A stretch of 64,000 nt of DNA from Paramacrobiotus metropolitanus. Lineage: Eukaryota > Tardigrada > Eutardigrada > Parachela > Macrobiotidae. Of this stretch, positions 34,701-47,818 are shown piece by piece. How positions within the stretch are numbered: position 1 is the stretch's first letter; each line of letters starts with the position of its first letter. The stretch is taken from assembly GCF_019649055.1 (NCBI RefSeq), contig NW_026570253.1, forward strand, positions 434,001-498,000, written 5' to 3'. Made by a program: the position numbers and the translations under genes. Under the pieces are notes generated by a model. It worked only from the letters and a program-made list of their open reading frames with translations, was not told the DNA's origin and searched no databases.

Positions 34701-35830
34701 TCACCCTGATGATATCCGGCGTGTTGGCTGAGCATCTGGGCTGGGACAGTGTTTTCTACGTATTCGGCGCCCTGGCTTGTGTATGGTTCGTCCTGTGGGT
34801 GTTTTTTGCCTACAACTCCCCGGAGGAACATCCACGCATCTCCGTCGCCGAGAAGAACTTCCTTATCGCCGCCATCGGTAATAAGCCGACCAGTGCCGGC
34901 GGCGGTCCGCAGCGCATCCCCTGGTCACGGATCGCCCGCTCTCTGCCCTTTTACGCCATCTGTGTGGCCTTCTTCGGTAACAACTGGGGCTTCTTCACCT
35001 TGCTCACCAATCTGCCGTCCTATCTGGCCCGGGTGCTACATTTCAGAATTGAAAAGAACGGAGTAATTTCGGCATTGCCATACTTGGCGTTGGGCATACT
35101 CATGCCGGTAAGGTCATGTTGACTATCGGTTTGCAGTGGCACCTAAAATCTTATAATAATTTAACATCCAAGAAATCTTTTAATTTTAAAATATTTTTCA
35201 GTACCGAAATTTGGATATTAGCAATTTTCATCCTGTCAGATTTTTCGAAAATTCTGTTTTCGATCACATCGTTCTTTGGTTTCACTAATCAACGTTTTGA
35301 GCCTATGTGTTCGTAACACTGTATCTGGCCTGCAGATTGTTGGTGTGGTTGCCGACAAGCTTATCGCCTCACGCACCCTCAGTACGACCACCCTCCGACG
35401 CGCCTACCATTTAATCGGGCAATTGTCGGCCGCCGGCTGCTTGATCATGGTGGCTCTCGTCGGCTGCAACGTGGTAGCCACGGTGACCCTGCTGATCTGC
35501 GCCGTGGGTCTGCTGGCCTTCTCCATGGCCTCCTTCGCCATCAACCACATTGACATTGCCCCGCAGTATGCCGGCATTCTCATGGGCATCACCAACACTG
35601 TCGGCGCCGTGCCGGGCATCGCCGGTCCCTACCTGGTGGGCGTGTTGACCAGTGGACCGGACGGTCACAATTTAACGCAGTGGTCCATTGTCTTCTACGT
35701 CACGGCCGGAATTTTTATCGCCAACGGCATTTTTTACGCCTGCTGTGCCTCGGGGGAACTGCAACCCTGGGACAAACCAAAGACTGCGCAGTACCAGCTG
35801 GCCAAACGTGCCTCTTTGAGAGATTTATGA
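31738..35830 (+). CDS. SLC17-family (sialin-like) anion transporter, gene C
   Basis: Six exons: 31738-31796, 32966-33236, 33516-33755, 33836-33901, 34658-35107 and 35336-35830, giving 526 aa. Exons 2-6 are firm. The first (MDVNGFRLEW..., donor GTACGT, phase 2) is inferred from phase match across a 1.17-kb intron. Family marks: [19 protein letters not shown], a loop with N-x-T sequons, WDGYTQGIVLGSYFYGY, ERTK, GWDSVFYVFG, FFGNNWGFFTLL, and NTVGAVPGIAGPYLVG. Two departures stand out. The TM4 segment reads RFLQGFVG, with Gly where the family Glu lies, and the next motif is KWIPPMERTK rather than WAPPLERS. The intron found near NHID in genes A and B is missing, so the last two exons are fused. 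It is more diverged than A and B, possibly with altered coupling or substrate. Confidence 0.87.
32187..32418 (-). other. Unidentified antisense open frame inside gene C intron 1
   Basis: A minus-strand frame of about 77 codons, ending with TAA at 32187, reads like protein: a Cys pair (KRCNLCIEK), a hydrophobic run, then PWNPAFLPDYRLPILEQFDL and an acidic end. A possible acceptor (AAACAG at about 32310) lies within it. I do not recognise the family and see no partner exons. It may be a terminal exon of a nested gene or a relic of a mobile element. Confidence 0.3.
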
Positions 35831-36934
35831 ATTTTAATCTTGCGTTATGATTTCTTCTTTAAACAGAGATCTGAATTTAAATAAGTATGCAGAGGTGCAT
35901 ATGCAACCGGTTGACGCAGTTCACTTGCCTTTCAAATTTTATTTATTTTGATGAGTTGTTGAACTGGTAAACTACTTAGTATTACATAGTTTGTTGTGGC
36001 GTTCGCGTAGGTAGCATGGCTGCGATGGCTCACCCTTTCCGTGAGTAATGTAGACTGTTGACCTTTTTAGATGTTTTATGGAAAGAAACGGAAGCTATGA
36101 TACTGATTTCGTGCGATTTCAAGCTCCCCATGTGCTATCTTAGTGAAACACTGATTCACGAACGTACTGTTCTCGTTAATTTAAATACTTAATTGTAAGT
36201 TTTTGCTTTGTATGTACTACTATCACGTATAGTACAGCAAGACAATATTAATTACGAACAAAGTAGGTGTAATAATGTAATGTAAGCAAGCAAGCTGACG
36301 CCAAATATTAAATTTTATTATTGTCGCTTATAATGTTGCCCTGTACAATAAGTGTTCGGGCTGTGGTAATGGAAATCTACAGTACCCACTCCTTCTCGTG
36401 TTCATACGAAAGATCAATACAGACTACAGAGTACAATATTAGTGATTCCTGCGTTTCCACAAAGGGCACTAAATGTAAGTATCTACCGTGCGCAATGATA
36501 CTTGTAGATAGATTTTACAATGTACTGACACATAATACACGGTCAGTAGTGTAACTGCTCCAGGTAGGGAAGTGTGCGCCTGTAGACAGCAACCAATCAA
36601 TTCATGCGTCATCCAGTTTTCTGGATCATCACAGCCCAAACCGCTCCACACACAGGTTAGTGTGGTGTTAGATCCTGACTCCTGAGCATATATATCGACT
36701 AGATTTTAATAACAATATTAATTAATTAGTATACGTTCATCCTTCAAATGTCCGTAAAGACTTTTGATAGCATCTTCTAGCTGAAGTTTTCTATCAAGAA
36801 TGGCCGTTTACTGATACCAGTTTTTATAATTATCGTCCCGTTTTCGCTGCACCTATCCTGTTTACGCTCATTCTGCGGCCTACCAACCCAAATAATATTG
36901 TCATGATTTGTATGAATTTTGTGCACATGTAGTA
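35831..36934. other. Intergenic region between SLC17 gene C and WDR19
   Basis: Non-coding as far as I can see. It holds the 3' UTR of gene C on the left and the promoter and 5' UTR of WDR19 on the right. No repeat or RNA gene was noticed. Confidence 0.5.
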
Positions 36935-39900
36935 ATGAGTGGGACGAAGGTATGAAATATCCACAATTTCAAAGGGAAAAACTGTTTTCAAATAATGTAC
37001 ATAATTCGTCGCAGGCCTTCTTCACGATCACCTCCGATTTCCTGCGTGACAAGCACCGCGACGAACTCTTCCTGGAATGGCAGCCCACACAGTCCCACTA
37101 TCTGGCGGTGGGTTCGCCCCTGGAGAAGCGCATCCTGCTGTACGACCGGCCGGCCAAACAGACCCGGGAGTTGTCTCTACCGGCGCCCTGCTCGCATCTG
37201 GCCTGGAGTCGCCACGGACTGTGTCTCAGTCTGGCATGCAGTCAGGGCGCCAGCACGGCGCTCTATCTGTGGACGCCGGGCCAGCCCACGCTCAGCATGG
37301 AGAAGGGGGCCGTGGCGGCGGGCGAGGATCTGGGAAAGGTCACGTGGATGGGCTGGTCGCCGGTGATGGATGTATTAGCGGTGGCCTATTCCAGTGGTAA
37401 GAGGTTCTGTTTAAAAGATCTGGTTTTTTAAGGGTTTGGTATGGACAGGTGTTGTGTGGCGTCTGTACTTTTGTATTTTGAAATTTGTATCTGAAAATGA
37501 ATTTGTACATTACCAGCTGCCAAACGTCGCTTATCTGTACTTTTTACTGTATTAAAATTAATAATTTAAGTCGATGCTGCGTATCACGGCCCACGGGTGT
37601 TCGTTCGCTATTTGCATCGGTTTGGGATGTGTGTACGGGCATAATGAATGGATATCTACAAAATAAAAAAGGGAGAAAATGAGTGAATTTTAAAAATGTC
37701 CATGCACAAAGCCAAAACCCGTGCCGCGGAGTTCACTTACTGTAAGCCGCTAAATTCCATGCGAATTCCCGTCTGAACGTTTGTGCACGTTGCTCGTGTT
37801 TACCGATCACGGATCACCCAACGGTCCCAACCATAACAATAAATCTACAACAGCTTAAACAGCAGATGTGTCATTTCCGACGAACAACGGTGTGTTTTTC
37901 CGAAAAATGGCGTGTTGTTAAACTGTTTTAAAATTCGATAGATTTTTATAAGAGCGTAGAACGAACATGACTTGCATACTTCAACATTTTTTCAGCAGGA
38001 AAGCTGGAAAAAGTCGTTCACTGGGTATCCCGATATTTCGGCGTCTGTCTTAATTAACTTGGTTTATTTGATAGGAATTATTGTGCTGTTGGATAAATCC
38101 AGCGATAAACGTACGGTGGTGCGCGGCGACCACAACGGGGTTATCAGTGATGCGGCGTGGAGTGCCGATGGGATCCTGGCCAGTTGCAGTTCCGCCGGGC
38201 CGGCCTCGGGCGGCGATGCCGGGCAAATGTCGCGGATTGTCTTTATCGACTGTCACGGCGAGAAAGTGCTGACGCCCCGCGAGTGCCCTTATGGAAACGT
38301 CCACCGACTGCAATTTGCCTCCAGTAAATTTGTCCAGACGGGGTTGCGACGGGAAAACACGGTACGATGTGTAATCTGTAAATTAAGCCAACCTTGTCTA
38401 AAAAATTGCGAAGAAATGTGAAAAATGCCAAACTGCAGGCATTAATTTGTGTGATTTTGAATATTTATTACGCCCGAGAACTTGTAATAAACTCATTTCT
38501 TTTTTTTACATCTTTTGAGCTGTGTCTGCCGTTCAACATTTTTTTCTTTTTGATCGTATATCAGTTATGTTAAACAATTTTTTGATTGGGTTGAATTGTT
38601 AATATTTTATTGTAGCTGTGTTGTGTGGCCAACCGGAAGACGCTGGTTTTGTTCAACCTGGAAGACGAAAACCGGTCACTCCAGTATTCATTCAAAACGG
38701 ATTACGGTGACATATCGGAGTACACGTGGTTCGGCGATGGCTACGTTGTTTTGTGCTTTCAAAAAGTTGGTTGTGAATTTCTGGATATTTTCTGCTGACT
38801 CGAGTTAACTGACCAATTGCAGGGCATTCTTATCTGGGTATCCTCGCATCCCGACGAACAAGGCAAAGAACTGCAGCACTCCAATGTCTTTCAAAATAAA
38901 ATCGTCGATATGGCCGCTGTGATGGACGGGTCGCGTTTTGCCATTTGTTCGCACAGCCACATCAAAATATTCCACAGCGATGTGAGTAAATCGCAAATGT
39001 CGGAACTGCCGCTACCGGATGGATCGCATATGCTAAAACTGAAGTGGACCTCGGACGGTAATGTATCCGCGTATATCTGTTTCTTTGAAGATCCTTTGCT
39101 TCAAAGCCGTTTTTGTTTAAATCATTGATTTTATGTGCTAGACTACATGAGTTTTACATGCACATTTCCAGTCATACGGCCATAATAACACTGCATAACT
39201 GACAATAAATTTTAGCAACATTTTGAAATTGATACATTTTCTAAATCCGGCAGATACATGTAGCCACGAGCACTAAAGTGAGCAAACACATAATAATACG
39301 TATGAAAAATGGAGGCGTTTTTCCTCTTGTCTCAACTGCGATTAAACCTTTAAAAAATAGCTAAAATAGTGCATCGGCGTATAATATGGTATAGCAAACC
39401 AGTGTTTTCTGCTGTAGGTGCTCTGTTGGCCGCCATTGGTGGGAACGGACAGGGTTTTGTCTTTTTAACCAAAGTGCCGGATATTGGATGTGTTTGGCGA
39501 AATAAAGCCTGCTACATGGTCTCCTTGGAAGCCTTTAATATTGCCAGTATGCCGACGTTGTCCGAGGTCACCGGCACGGTGTCGTGTAAATTTGAGCCGG
39601 CCATGGTGGCTCTGGGTCCGCAAAACTTCGCGGCGGTTATGAATAATTTGGTTGTTTACTACATTGAACCAAGTACGAGGATATTAGAATTACGCATCTT
39701 GCGCAAAGTACGAGCTATAAGGTTTTGCGTGAATTTGAACTGTACTGAATTAGAAATGTACTGAATTCACGAGAAATCTAGCTTAGCCGTAAAGTTGCAG
39801 ACAAAATGAGGAATGCATTATGACGGAAAAAATTGAGTGCTTAACTGAGATTTTGCTATCGCTAGATGCCTCATTGGAGACACCGGCATTCGAAATACTG

Positions 39901-42900
39901 GGACGATATGAGTATGCCGGCAGCGTGCAATCCATTCAGTTGAGCTGGAATACTGCGGTGCTCTTGCTGACTGATGGCCGAATTTTAACGCATAAACTGC
40001 ATCCAGATCCAACGGTGTTTCTGTCCCACGTGGAGGAAACAATCACTGCACTGGATATTATTAACAGTACGATACGACCTAAGAATGGGTTAAGAATTTG
40101 AAATCATGTGGAATTAACTTACCCGAAAAATCTTTGTAATTTCATATAAATGAAAAAACTAACTGTAGTTGACCGCATAATTAAGTCATAAAGGGGAACC
40201 GTGTGACCGCTAATAAACAGATGAGACGAAAAGCTTTCATCTACCCGTTTAGATTTCTTCGGTTAAAAAAAATGCTAATTTCGCAGCCGTGGCGCATATT
40301 CCGACAGCAACCATAAGTCCATAATTACAGATTTCGCTAAAAAGCTTATCAAGTTAATTTTTACATATTGCAGACGTATCGTGCATGGCATTGGCCGATA
40401 CGAATGTTTATTTCGGAACATCGACAGGAACATTGGGCTTCTTGTCTCTAAATGTGCAAAAGTACGAAGCAGCACTGCATCACACTTGCGGAATTATTCA
40501 AATTTTTCTAAAGGAGGATGACGCAATGTAAGTGTAACGGTTAACCGTCCAATCGTCGCTAACCAAATCATGTTAGAATGAAGGCTTCATAGCGACGACG
40601 ATTATGAAGCAGTGACAGGAATACGTGTTGTCTGAAGTGTAGCGTATCTTGATGTTGCCAACGCCATTTATCTCTACAACATAATACAAGAAATCAGTAT
40701 AAAGGTGGAAGGATTCAACGGGAAACCGAATGGATTACATTTTGACTGGAGTGTACAGGCAAGAGATATATAACTTATCGTTAAAAATTAACTGACATAT
40801 TTGCATAACGATGAACCATTGTTTTTTTACCTTGCAGCCTATTATATATTAAGAAAACCGTTTTTCAGGATTTCGCCATTAATTTTGTCGTGTACGATCA
40901 CACCCATGCTCAGTGCTTTATTTCGATCGCCAATACGATATTCGGTCATGTGGTTGAAGAAGTCAAAGCGCCGTCAAAAAATGCCGATCAAGTGCAGCGA
41001 AACGAATGCATTATTGGATTTAACAGTGGAAATCTTGTTACCTTGTTGAACGGTGTGCCGCACATCCGGAAACTCAGTGTTTTTCCGCAGAATTATCCAG
41101 TAGAAATGACCACAACGCCTACGAAAGATGATGTAGACAAGCTGCGAAATCTGCACCGGTACCGCGAGGTGAACTTCATAAAATTATGAATACTACAATT
41201 CGTTCAGTGTATTGTACACACGTATGTAGTATTCATGTACACTGTACAGTAGTACAGTAGTAATTCCGCTGTCTTTAAACTTGCAAATAAGCATATGTTA
41301 CCAAGCGTACGATATAATTATTTTCCACCAATCATATCGATCTCTTTGCGTTGTCCAATGCCGTTCGTAGGCTCACACGATTACCGTTGTAATGATATCG
41401 ACCAAGAATTTCAGGGGCATTTTTAGGCTGCGCAAATCTGCAAGAAAGAAGGCTGGAAGGATCTTCTTCCTTCCATTGCCGGTGAGTGCCTGCGCAATCT
41501 GGATTTACCTTTAGCGATCGCGTTGTATCGGGAGAGCGGATGCTATGATAAGGTCACCAGCATTGAGCGCTATCGTGATCTGGAGAACATTCAGCGCCTG
41601 TGTGGCTACATGGCACTGGTGGACAACCAACCCGAATTGGCCTGCAAGTGGTTTCTGCAGGCACATGATCCGCTGACCGTTTTGGATATTTATTCGGATC
41701 TGATGCAGTGGGAACGGGCCATCGCTCTGGCGGAAATGCATGCCCCCGACAAGGTAGGCAAATTCGTCTTACGCGTTCTTATTTTTAAACATGCCAGTTT
41801 ACAGCTTACTTTGAAGTGCGAGATAGAAATATACAGTGGACTTCATAAAATTAAGTGTTACGTCCACAACCGTGTAACGGTTGTGGATGTTACCGTAGTG
41901 TTACATCACAACCGTAGCACATGATGGGTATGCAGTAACATCATTTTGAAGTCCAGTGTACGAACTATGAATCAAAGCGCGGAAAAAAATAATTTAGTAA
42001 AGGCAAACTCAACACATTAATCTGGTCGTTTATGTGGACGACGAGTACAAGTATGCACCTGTTGCTTTTAAGGGAGAGATTTTAAAATATGTTTTCAACA
42101 GCAGGAATTGAAGTGATGAACGCATCCGATGTAAACACATATACCCTTAGTGATTTTGAGTTAATCATTAATTTTTATTTGACGTTCATTTGACCACGTA
42201 AATTGTATAAAAGAATCAGCGTTTTCTGTTATAAGGTGGGATATGCTTGTCAACAGCATGCGCAGCAGTTAGAATTCCTTGGCGATTACCCTGAAGCATT
42301 GATCAACTACGAACGCGCATTGTCACTAGCCAGTGATGATGACTTCGAGTTGAAGGTTGCGTGCAAACACGGTCTGGCCAAGGTGTCTTTCAGGATGAAC
42401 GATCTGTCGCGAGGGTTCGCATTGTGCCAGGAAGTGAAAAATCCCGCACTGACCGAGGAATGTGCCGGCATCGTGGAAGAGGGCAAACATTATAAGGAAG
42501 CCGGGAGACTGTACAAGGAATGCGGGAATTTCTTCAAAACAGCTACAATGTACTTGAAAGCACGCGAAATGAAACTGGTAAGGCCATAGGGTTTAATAAC
42601 ATGCCCTTTTTTGCAGTTTGGAGAACAGTGACAATATAAACGCAAATAATTTGGTAATCAGCATTTGCATTCCGTATTGCGATGCATTTGATACAATATG
42701 CGTATTCTGTATATCCAAGATCTCGATCTGTTGTACGATACAGGTCTGTATACACCACAGACCGGGAAATGCTTCAACAAAGCCACTGAACCGACTGAAG
42801 TCAGCTCGAAAAAAAATAATGCAGCATATCACACAATCCCGTGCAAAGTGTTTGCAGCGGAAGTTGTTATATTTTTCAGTTGCTGTATACATACCTACAG

Positions 42901-45900
42901 CCCAAAGTTAGCCGTAATTTATTTATCATCCAAATTCGGTTGATCTCCTCCATTCGGTTGGCACAGTTGCTGTTATTAACTTACATCAAAAATCGGTTCT
43001 TTAGTTTGCGTTAATTTATTTATTTTACTAATTGTAAGGGTTGTAACCTTACAAAGTATCATCACAAGCAGAACAACGATGACTGCCACAGTGTGCCTGG
43101 ATAAAATGGAAGAAATGTGTCTATTCTGCAAAGCCAATAACAGTGCAATACCTAATATGGGCCAGCACTGAAGACGTTAATTAAAATGGTACAAATTTCA
43201 GGCGGAAGAGGTCATCAACCAAACGGATTCTATTCCGTTGAAAGTTCAGCTGGCGGCCGCCAAGGAATCAGCCGGCGACCATAAGGGCGCTATAAAACTC
43301 TACGAAGCTGCCGGTGAATATGACGCCATGGTAAAAATCCTTCTGGAAGGGCTCAACCGTACGGATCTGGCCATAGAAATTGTCGACAGGACCAAATCAC
43401 AAGAAGGCGCCAAAATGGTTGCGGCGTAAGCTGACATGTTTATGCAAAATATTACTTCGGTACTGTATTGAGCGTGATTTCCGGTTGTCGTAGGCATTTC
43501 ATGAAGCTGAAAGATTTTCCCTCCGCTATCCGTTACTTACTAATATCTAATCGTGGAGAAGAAGCATTTCTGACAGCTAGGCAGTTCAATCAGATGGACG
43601 TATTTGCCCAGGTCATCGGTAAGAAAAATAAAAATTTTAGTTAACAATCAAGGGCGGAAGGACTATGGTATCTTTCAGTACTATGTAAACCAAGGGAATC
43701 TTTCAGTACTATGTAAACCAAGGGAATAAAATAAAATTATACGCCAACTTGATAAATTTTGTTGATAATATGCTCTTCAGGAAACGATCATCCCGCGCAT
43801 CTTTACGAGAAAATAGCCCGATATTACGAGGATAAGCGGGATATCGTCAATGCCTCGCACTTTTTCAGTCAGGCTCATAAATCGCAAAGAGCGGTGGATT
43901 TGTTGCTGAGCGCCGTCAAAAAGAAAGGCCAACCTGCGGCGGAAAAGCAGTTGCTGGAATTGTTGGTGGCAGCCACGGTGAAAGCCAACGACACCGCCAC
44001 CACTGAGAAAACATCGCAGTTCCTCCTCGGCAGCGAAGACGGGAATCCTCGGGTCAGTGTTAATGTGGAAGTATTAAAGAAGTATTTATGATAGTGTATT
44101 TGAAAAATATGAAGTAAGAAAGTGTTTGTCTCTTATTTGTGCATTTCAAGTAAAGGTTTATAATTATGGTGCAGAAGACAGTTGTTGACAATTTTGCGTA
44201 TGGTGGATGTTAGAAAAATTTTGAACTGGCATATTATATAACGTTATTTTGTTTTTGGGGGTGTTGGAATTTGCTGACATAACTTTAATGGCATGTTTGA
44301 AAAAGACCATAAGAGAGTAAGCTTGGTTTTAAAAAAGTAAAGGGTTTATTTGCGAAATCTTACGGCAGTGGTAACTAAGACTTCTTATGACTTATCCAAA
44401 AAGTTTCTTCTGGCTGCAGGACGAAAAATATCTCTTGGATTTGTACCTGCTTTCAGGGCAGCTACACGAAGCTGACCGCATTGCGTTACTCGTTGCTGAC
44501 CACCATCTGAAGAATGGAGATTATAAGGAGGCTCACAAAACTCTTTTCAGGTAACAATCTTCAATAATTATTTGCAGGTAATGTACATCTGAACCATAAG
44601 TATTGTTTTCTCTTATAATTTTAACCTATGTTTTAAAATTCATTTATATTTGCTTAATACTGCTCAATGTGCAAATTCCACTAATCAACGTGTTGACTGT
44701 TCAAATATTCTGCACCGGAAAAAATATTGGATTATTTTGATTTGCCTTTGTTCTCATGCAGAGCCTACGATAAAATCGTACGAACGTCACATACTCCATC
44801 CGGTCAGCTGGTGGATTTACTGACACTGGTCCACAGTCACGCTGTCAGCACGGTGATGTACACTTTAAAACAACACGAAATCGGTAAATATTGTCAGCAT
44901 TGTTGACTCACCTTACTGTATATCCCCCTTCTACTTGCGGCATATACCATTTTTCTCTGGATGTTTGTAGTGGCACGGATGTTGATACGCATTTGCCGGA
45001 ATCTGAACAAATTCCCAAAAGATGCCAGTCGTTTTCTCCTGTCCGCCGTGCTGGAATGTGCCAAATGCAATCTCAACAAAACAGCCATGGAGTGCGTTGC
45101 ATTAGAGATCACTACATCTTATGCCTAGAGTAGTGTTAAGATCAGCCAAATAACAAGTTATGGAATTTCTGTACTATTGTACAGTAGCTTAATGATAACC
45201 TTTTTTAGCGTAAACGTTTTTAACGTATGTAATTTTTTAACGTATACTTTTTTAACGTACAAGAGTAACAGACTTAAGAAAGCAAAACAACTATGCACAT
45301 CGATACGGGTACTTGAAGTACTGCAAATTAATCAGAGATGCCATAATGATCTGTTGTTGTTGGAGCAGGTTCGCTTTAATCCTGATGCAACCGGAAAACC
45401 GCAGCATGATCACAGAGAAGTACGAATCGAAAATCCTCAATATCCTTCGTAAAGGTGATCGTGCCACAGAGGAGGAAGACACGCTGACCGCATGCCCTTT
45501 CGCCAACCACAAATTTCCTAAAAGCCAACTGGTCTGCCCGTTGTGCAAAATCCGGGTGCCCTTCTGCATTCTAACGGTATGCCCGGGCAGTAAAAACAGG
45601 AAAGCGACAACTCTAGTTTATCGCTACGTAGCTATCGACAAATGTACGCTGGTTACAACATACAGACTCAGAATCTAACGCTGCTCAAATCTATTAAGCA
45701 ATTTCGTCAGGAATAACGCATGCAGTAACATTGGCCATAAATAATGGTCTGAAATTTATCACATTCCGAAATATTTCTGGCATTTTTCAAGGGAATGCAT
45801 GTGATTCGAGTGGACTTCACATTATGCCCATCTTGTGAAATGCCAGGAATCTATTCCGAAATCGTTACCGCCTTATCACGGGGTCTACAATCATGCCCTT

Positions 45901-46013
45901 TATGTTCCACCCCTTGGCATCCACAAAACATCCGTCCATTCGACAACGAAGAAACCGATGCTTTTTTTAAACGTATCGAAATGCTACAGTTTATTGGAGA
46001 AGAAAGAACTTAG
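36935..46013 (+). CDS. WDR19: WDR19 / IFT144, intraflagellar transport complex A subunit
   Basis: Core IFT-A protein needed for retrograde transport and membrane-protein entry in cilia. Twenty exons: 36935-36949, 37015-37396, 38075-38361, 38616-38765, 38823-39057, 39418-39672, 39866-40066, 40374-40527, 40638-40758, 40869-41168, 41427-41753, 42236-42577, 43202-43425, 43494-43618, 43781-44052, 44420-44550, 44762-44883, 44971-45091, 45369-45576, 45792-46013; 1397 aa (human about 1340). The order is N-terminal WD40 beta-propellers (to about 600), TPR-like helical repeats (LEFLGDYPEALINYERAL, AAAKESAGDHKGAIKLYE), then two C-terminal Cys clusters. The second cluster is intact (CPSC...CPLC); the first reads CPFA...CPLC, missing one Cys that human has. 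The first coding exon is only 15 bp (MSGTK), chosen because its donor phase fits. Intron 9 has a GC donor. The stop lies 76 bp from that of convergent HACD3. Confidence 0.93.
40759..40764 (+). other. GC donor splice site, WDR19 intron 9
   Basis: The exon ends HFDWSVQ at 40758 and must join DFAINF at 40869 in phase 0. The intron begins GCAAGA directly after CAG, a good GC-AG donor, and no GT alternative fits. Confidence 0.8.
41834..41958. mobile_element. Mariner-like MITE in WDR19 intron 11
   Basis: A 125-bp element with terminal inverted repeats (left CAGTGGACTTCATAAAAT, right complement CACTGGACTTCAAAAT) and TA on both sides (41832-41833 and 41959-41960). The interior has an internal hairpin (TCCACAACCG / CGGTTGTGGA) and no coding capacity. 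TA target duplication and terminal CAGTG/CACTG point to the Tc1/mariner group. Confidence 0.75.
43668..43726. repeat. 29-bp tandem duplication in WDR19 intron 14
   Basis: Two adjacent identical copies of a 29-bp unit containing TTTCAGTACTATGTAAACC. It lies about 55 bp upstream of the acceptor at 43781. Confidence 0.85.
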
Positions 46014-46089
46014 AAACGCATTAAACTACGTGGAAACTGGTTTTAAATTAGTAAATAAAATCTCTGGGATGCGAGCAAAATCCATTCCG

Positions 46090-47818
46090 TTATTGCACTT
46101 TCTTGCTTGGACGGCTGGCGCCCTTTTTGGCGAACAACTGGCTTTTGGTTTGGTAGAACATGTAGCGGAGCATGAATATGCAACCAACCGGGAAGATGAA
46201 GAGATACAAGGCAATAAAATGGGCCACTGTGATACTCTTGCTGCCCAAATGAAACAACGCGCCAGGATACGTCAGAGGATACGCCTCCAGCGCTGCAAAA
46301 AAATCCGCTCGGTTAATGGAATTATGTATTGAGATAAGCAGTCAAGACACAATTTTCAACAATCCAAAAAAAACTGAACAAGAATGGAATTTCTTTCAAA
46401 GAATTATAAGTATGGACAGATACTTTTTATCTATCAACAAACCTTGCAAATAAATAATCGCCTCCAGAATCATCCCCATGGGATACAGAACAATCCAGCT
46501 GGTATACCGCAGCACTTTCAACATTTCCGGAACGTATCCATGCAGCTGTGCCAAATAATACGGATAGCGAATCAATTCCACCGCCGACCACGCCACAAAC
46601 AACCAGTACACTGCCGGCAGTGTCTGCAGATACGGCTCAAAGACGATGACATGCAGAGCCACCAACCGACCGGTGCTCTGCAACAGCGAACTCAACGGAC
46701 TAGTCTTGACCAGACCCAGTGCGGCATGAACAATCTCCGCGCACTGCGCGATTTGCATGATGCGCACATTTAGTCCCACGGTGTGATAGGTACGCTGATA
46801 GAAATCCGATCCCTCCTGCACGTAGTTGCGGATCAGGGAAACGAAGATGCCGAAAAAGCCCAGCAACATGAAGGTGTTGTAGGCCGTCAAGTACATTTTC
46901 TTGAAGTCCAAGCCGGGCTCACGGAAATTTGGGCGCTTGTCTTTGATGTTCTTTAACAGTTCGTCCACGGTGTTCTTCATGTTTGGCTCACGGTCCGGGT
47001 CGTGGCGCTCTTTCTCCTCTTCGCTCTCCGCTTCGCCGCTGTGGAAGCGGTCGAAATCGATCTTAAGCCTGTAATATTCGATGCTGAAGATGAAAACTTT
47101 CTCTAACCATTGCGAAGATTTACACGATTATGTAGAAAACAGTTCCATGATTTCCATCCCAAAAATCTTATGCAGACACAAAAACGATATATCCATCTAC
47201 CATAGCGCGGAAATAAATTCTCGCAAATGTGAGCAAAGTTACATATGTAAACAAAAATCAAGAAGTTCAAGAACGGAGAAAAATAACAAATGTTTCCAAA
47301 TTAATCGCTATCACTGGGTCCAGCTGACAAAATAAAAACATCATTAGTTACAGATAAAATAACGGAACTTTGCAACATCAACCGAAGCCAATTATAATGC
47401 TAGCAGCCTAACAGGTAGAAAAAGAGTACAATTATTATTATTCGAACAAACATGATTAAGTTACACGGCCTTCCAGCGTACCACTCACAACTTACCACGC
47501 AGGTTTCGCTCCATCTCGATGCAGCCTTGGCCAGTATTCATCGTTTTTCTGGGACTTTTTTATGATCAGGTCCACGCGACTACCTTGAGCCTTCATGTCA
47601 TAGCCTTCAGAGCCTGGAACGATATCGGCGAAGAAATCAATGGCAAAGGCGTACCGTCGACGCCCTGTCGTCGGAGCAGTCCCATCGCATGAAAATTCCA
47701 AACGCTTCGCTGTGGTAGTCACGACAGGCTGCCCATGAGCTTCCACATCCACTCGCAGAGAAATCCGATCGTCTTTTTGAGCCCAGTACACCAAGGGAAT
47801 TCCAGGTTTCGCATCCAT
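46090..47818 (-). CDS. HACD3: HACD3, very-long-chain (3R)-3-hydroxyacyl-CoA dehydratase
   Basis: ER membrane enzyme that removes water from 3-hydroxyacyl-CoA, the third step of very-long-chain fatty-acid elongation. Three exons, 47496-47818, 46443-47068 and 46090-46292, give 383 aa (human about 360). Residues 1-107 form the p23/CS domain that marks HACD3 among the HACDs (PLVYWAQKDDRISLRVDVE). An acidic linker follows (ESEEEKERHDPDRE), then the multi-pass PTPLA-like domain with VELIRYPYYL, LRYTSWIVLYP, and PMGMILEA. The presumed catalytic pair, Tyr303 and Glu310 in LYPMGMILE (Y-x6-E, as in yeast Phs1), is intact. The last exon encodes AYPLTYPGALF, the last membrane helix and a Lys-rich C-terminus suited to ER retention. 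It converges on WDR19 and diverges from FAHD1. Confidence 0.92.
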
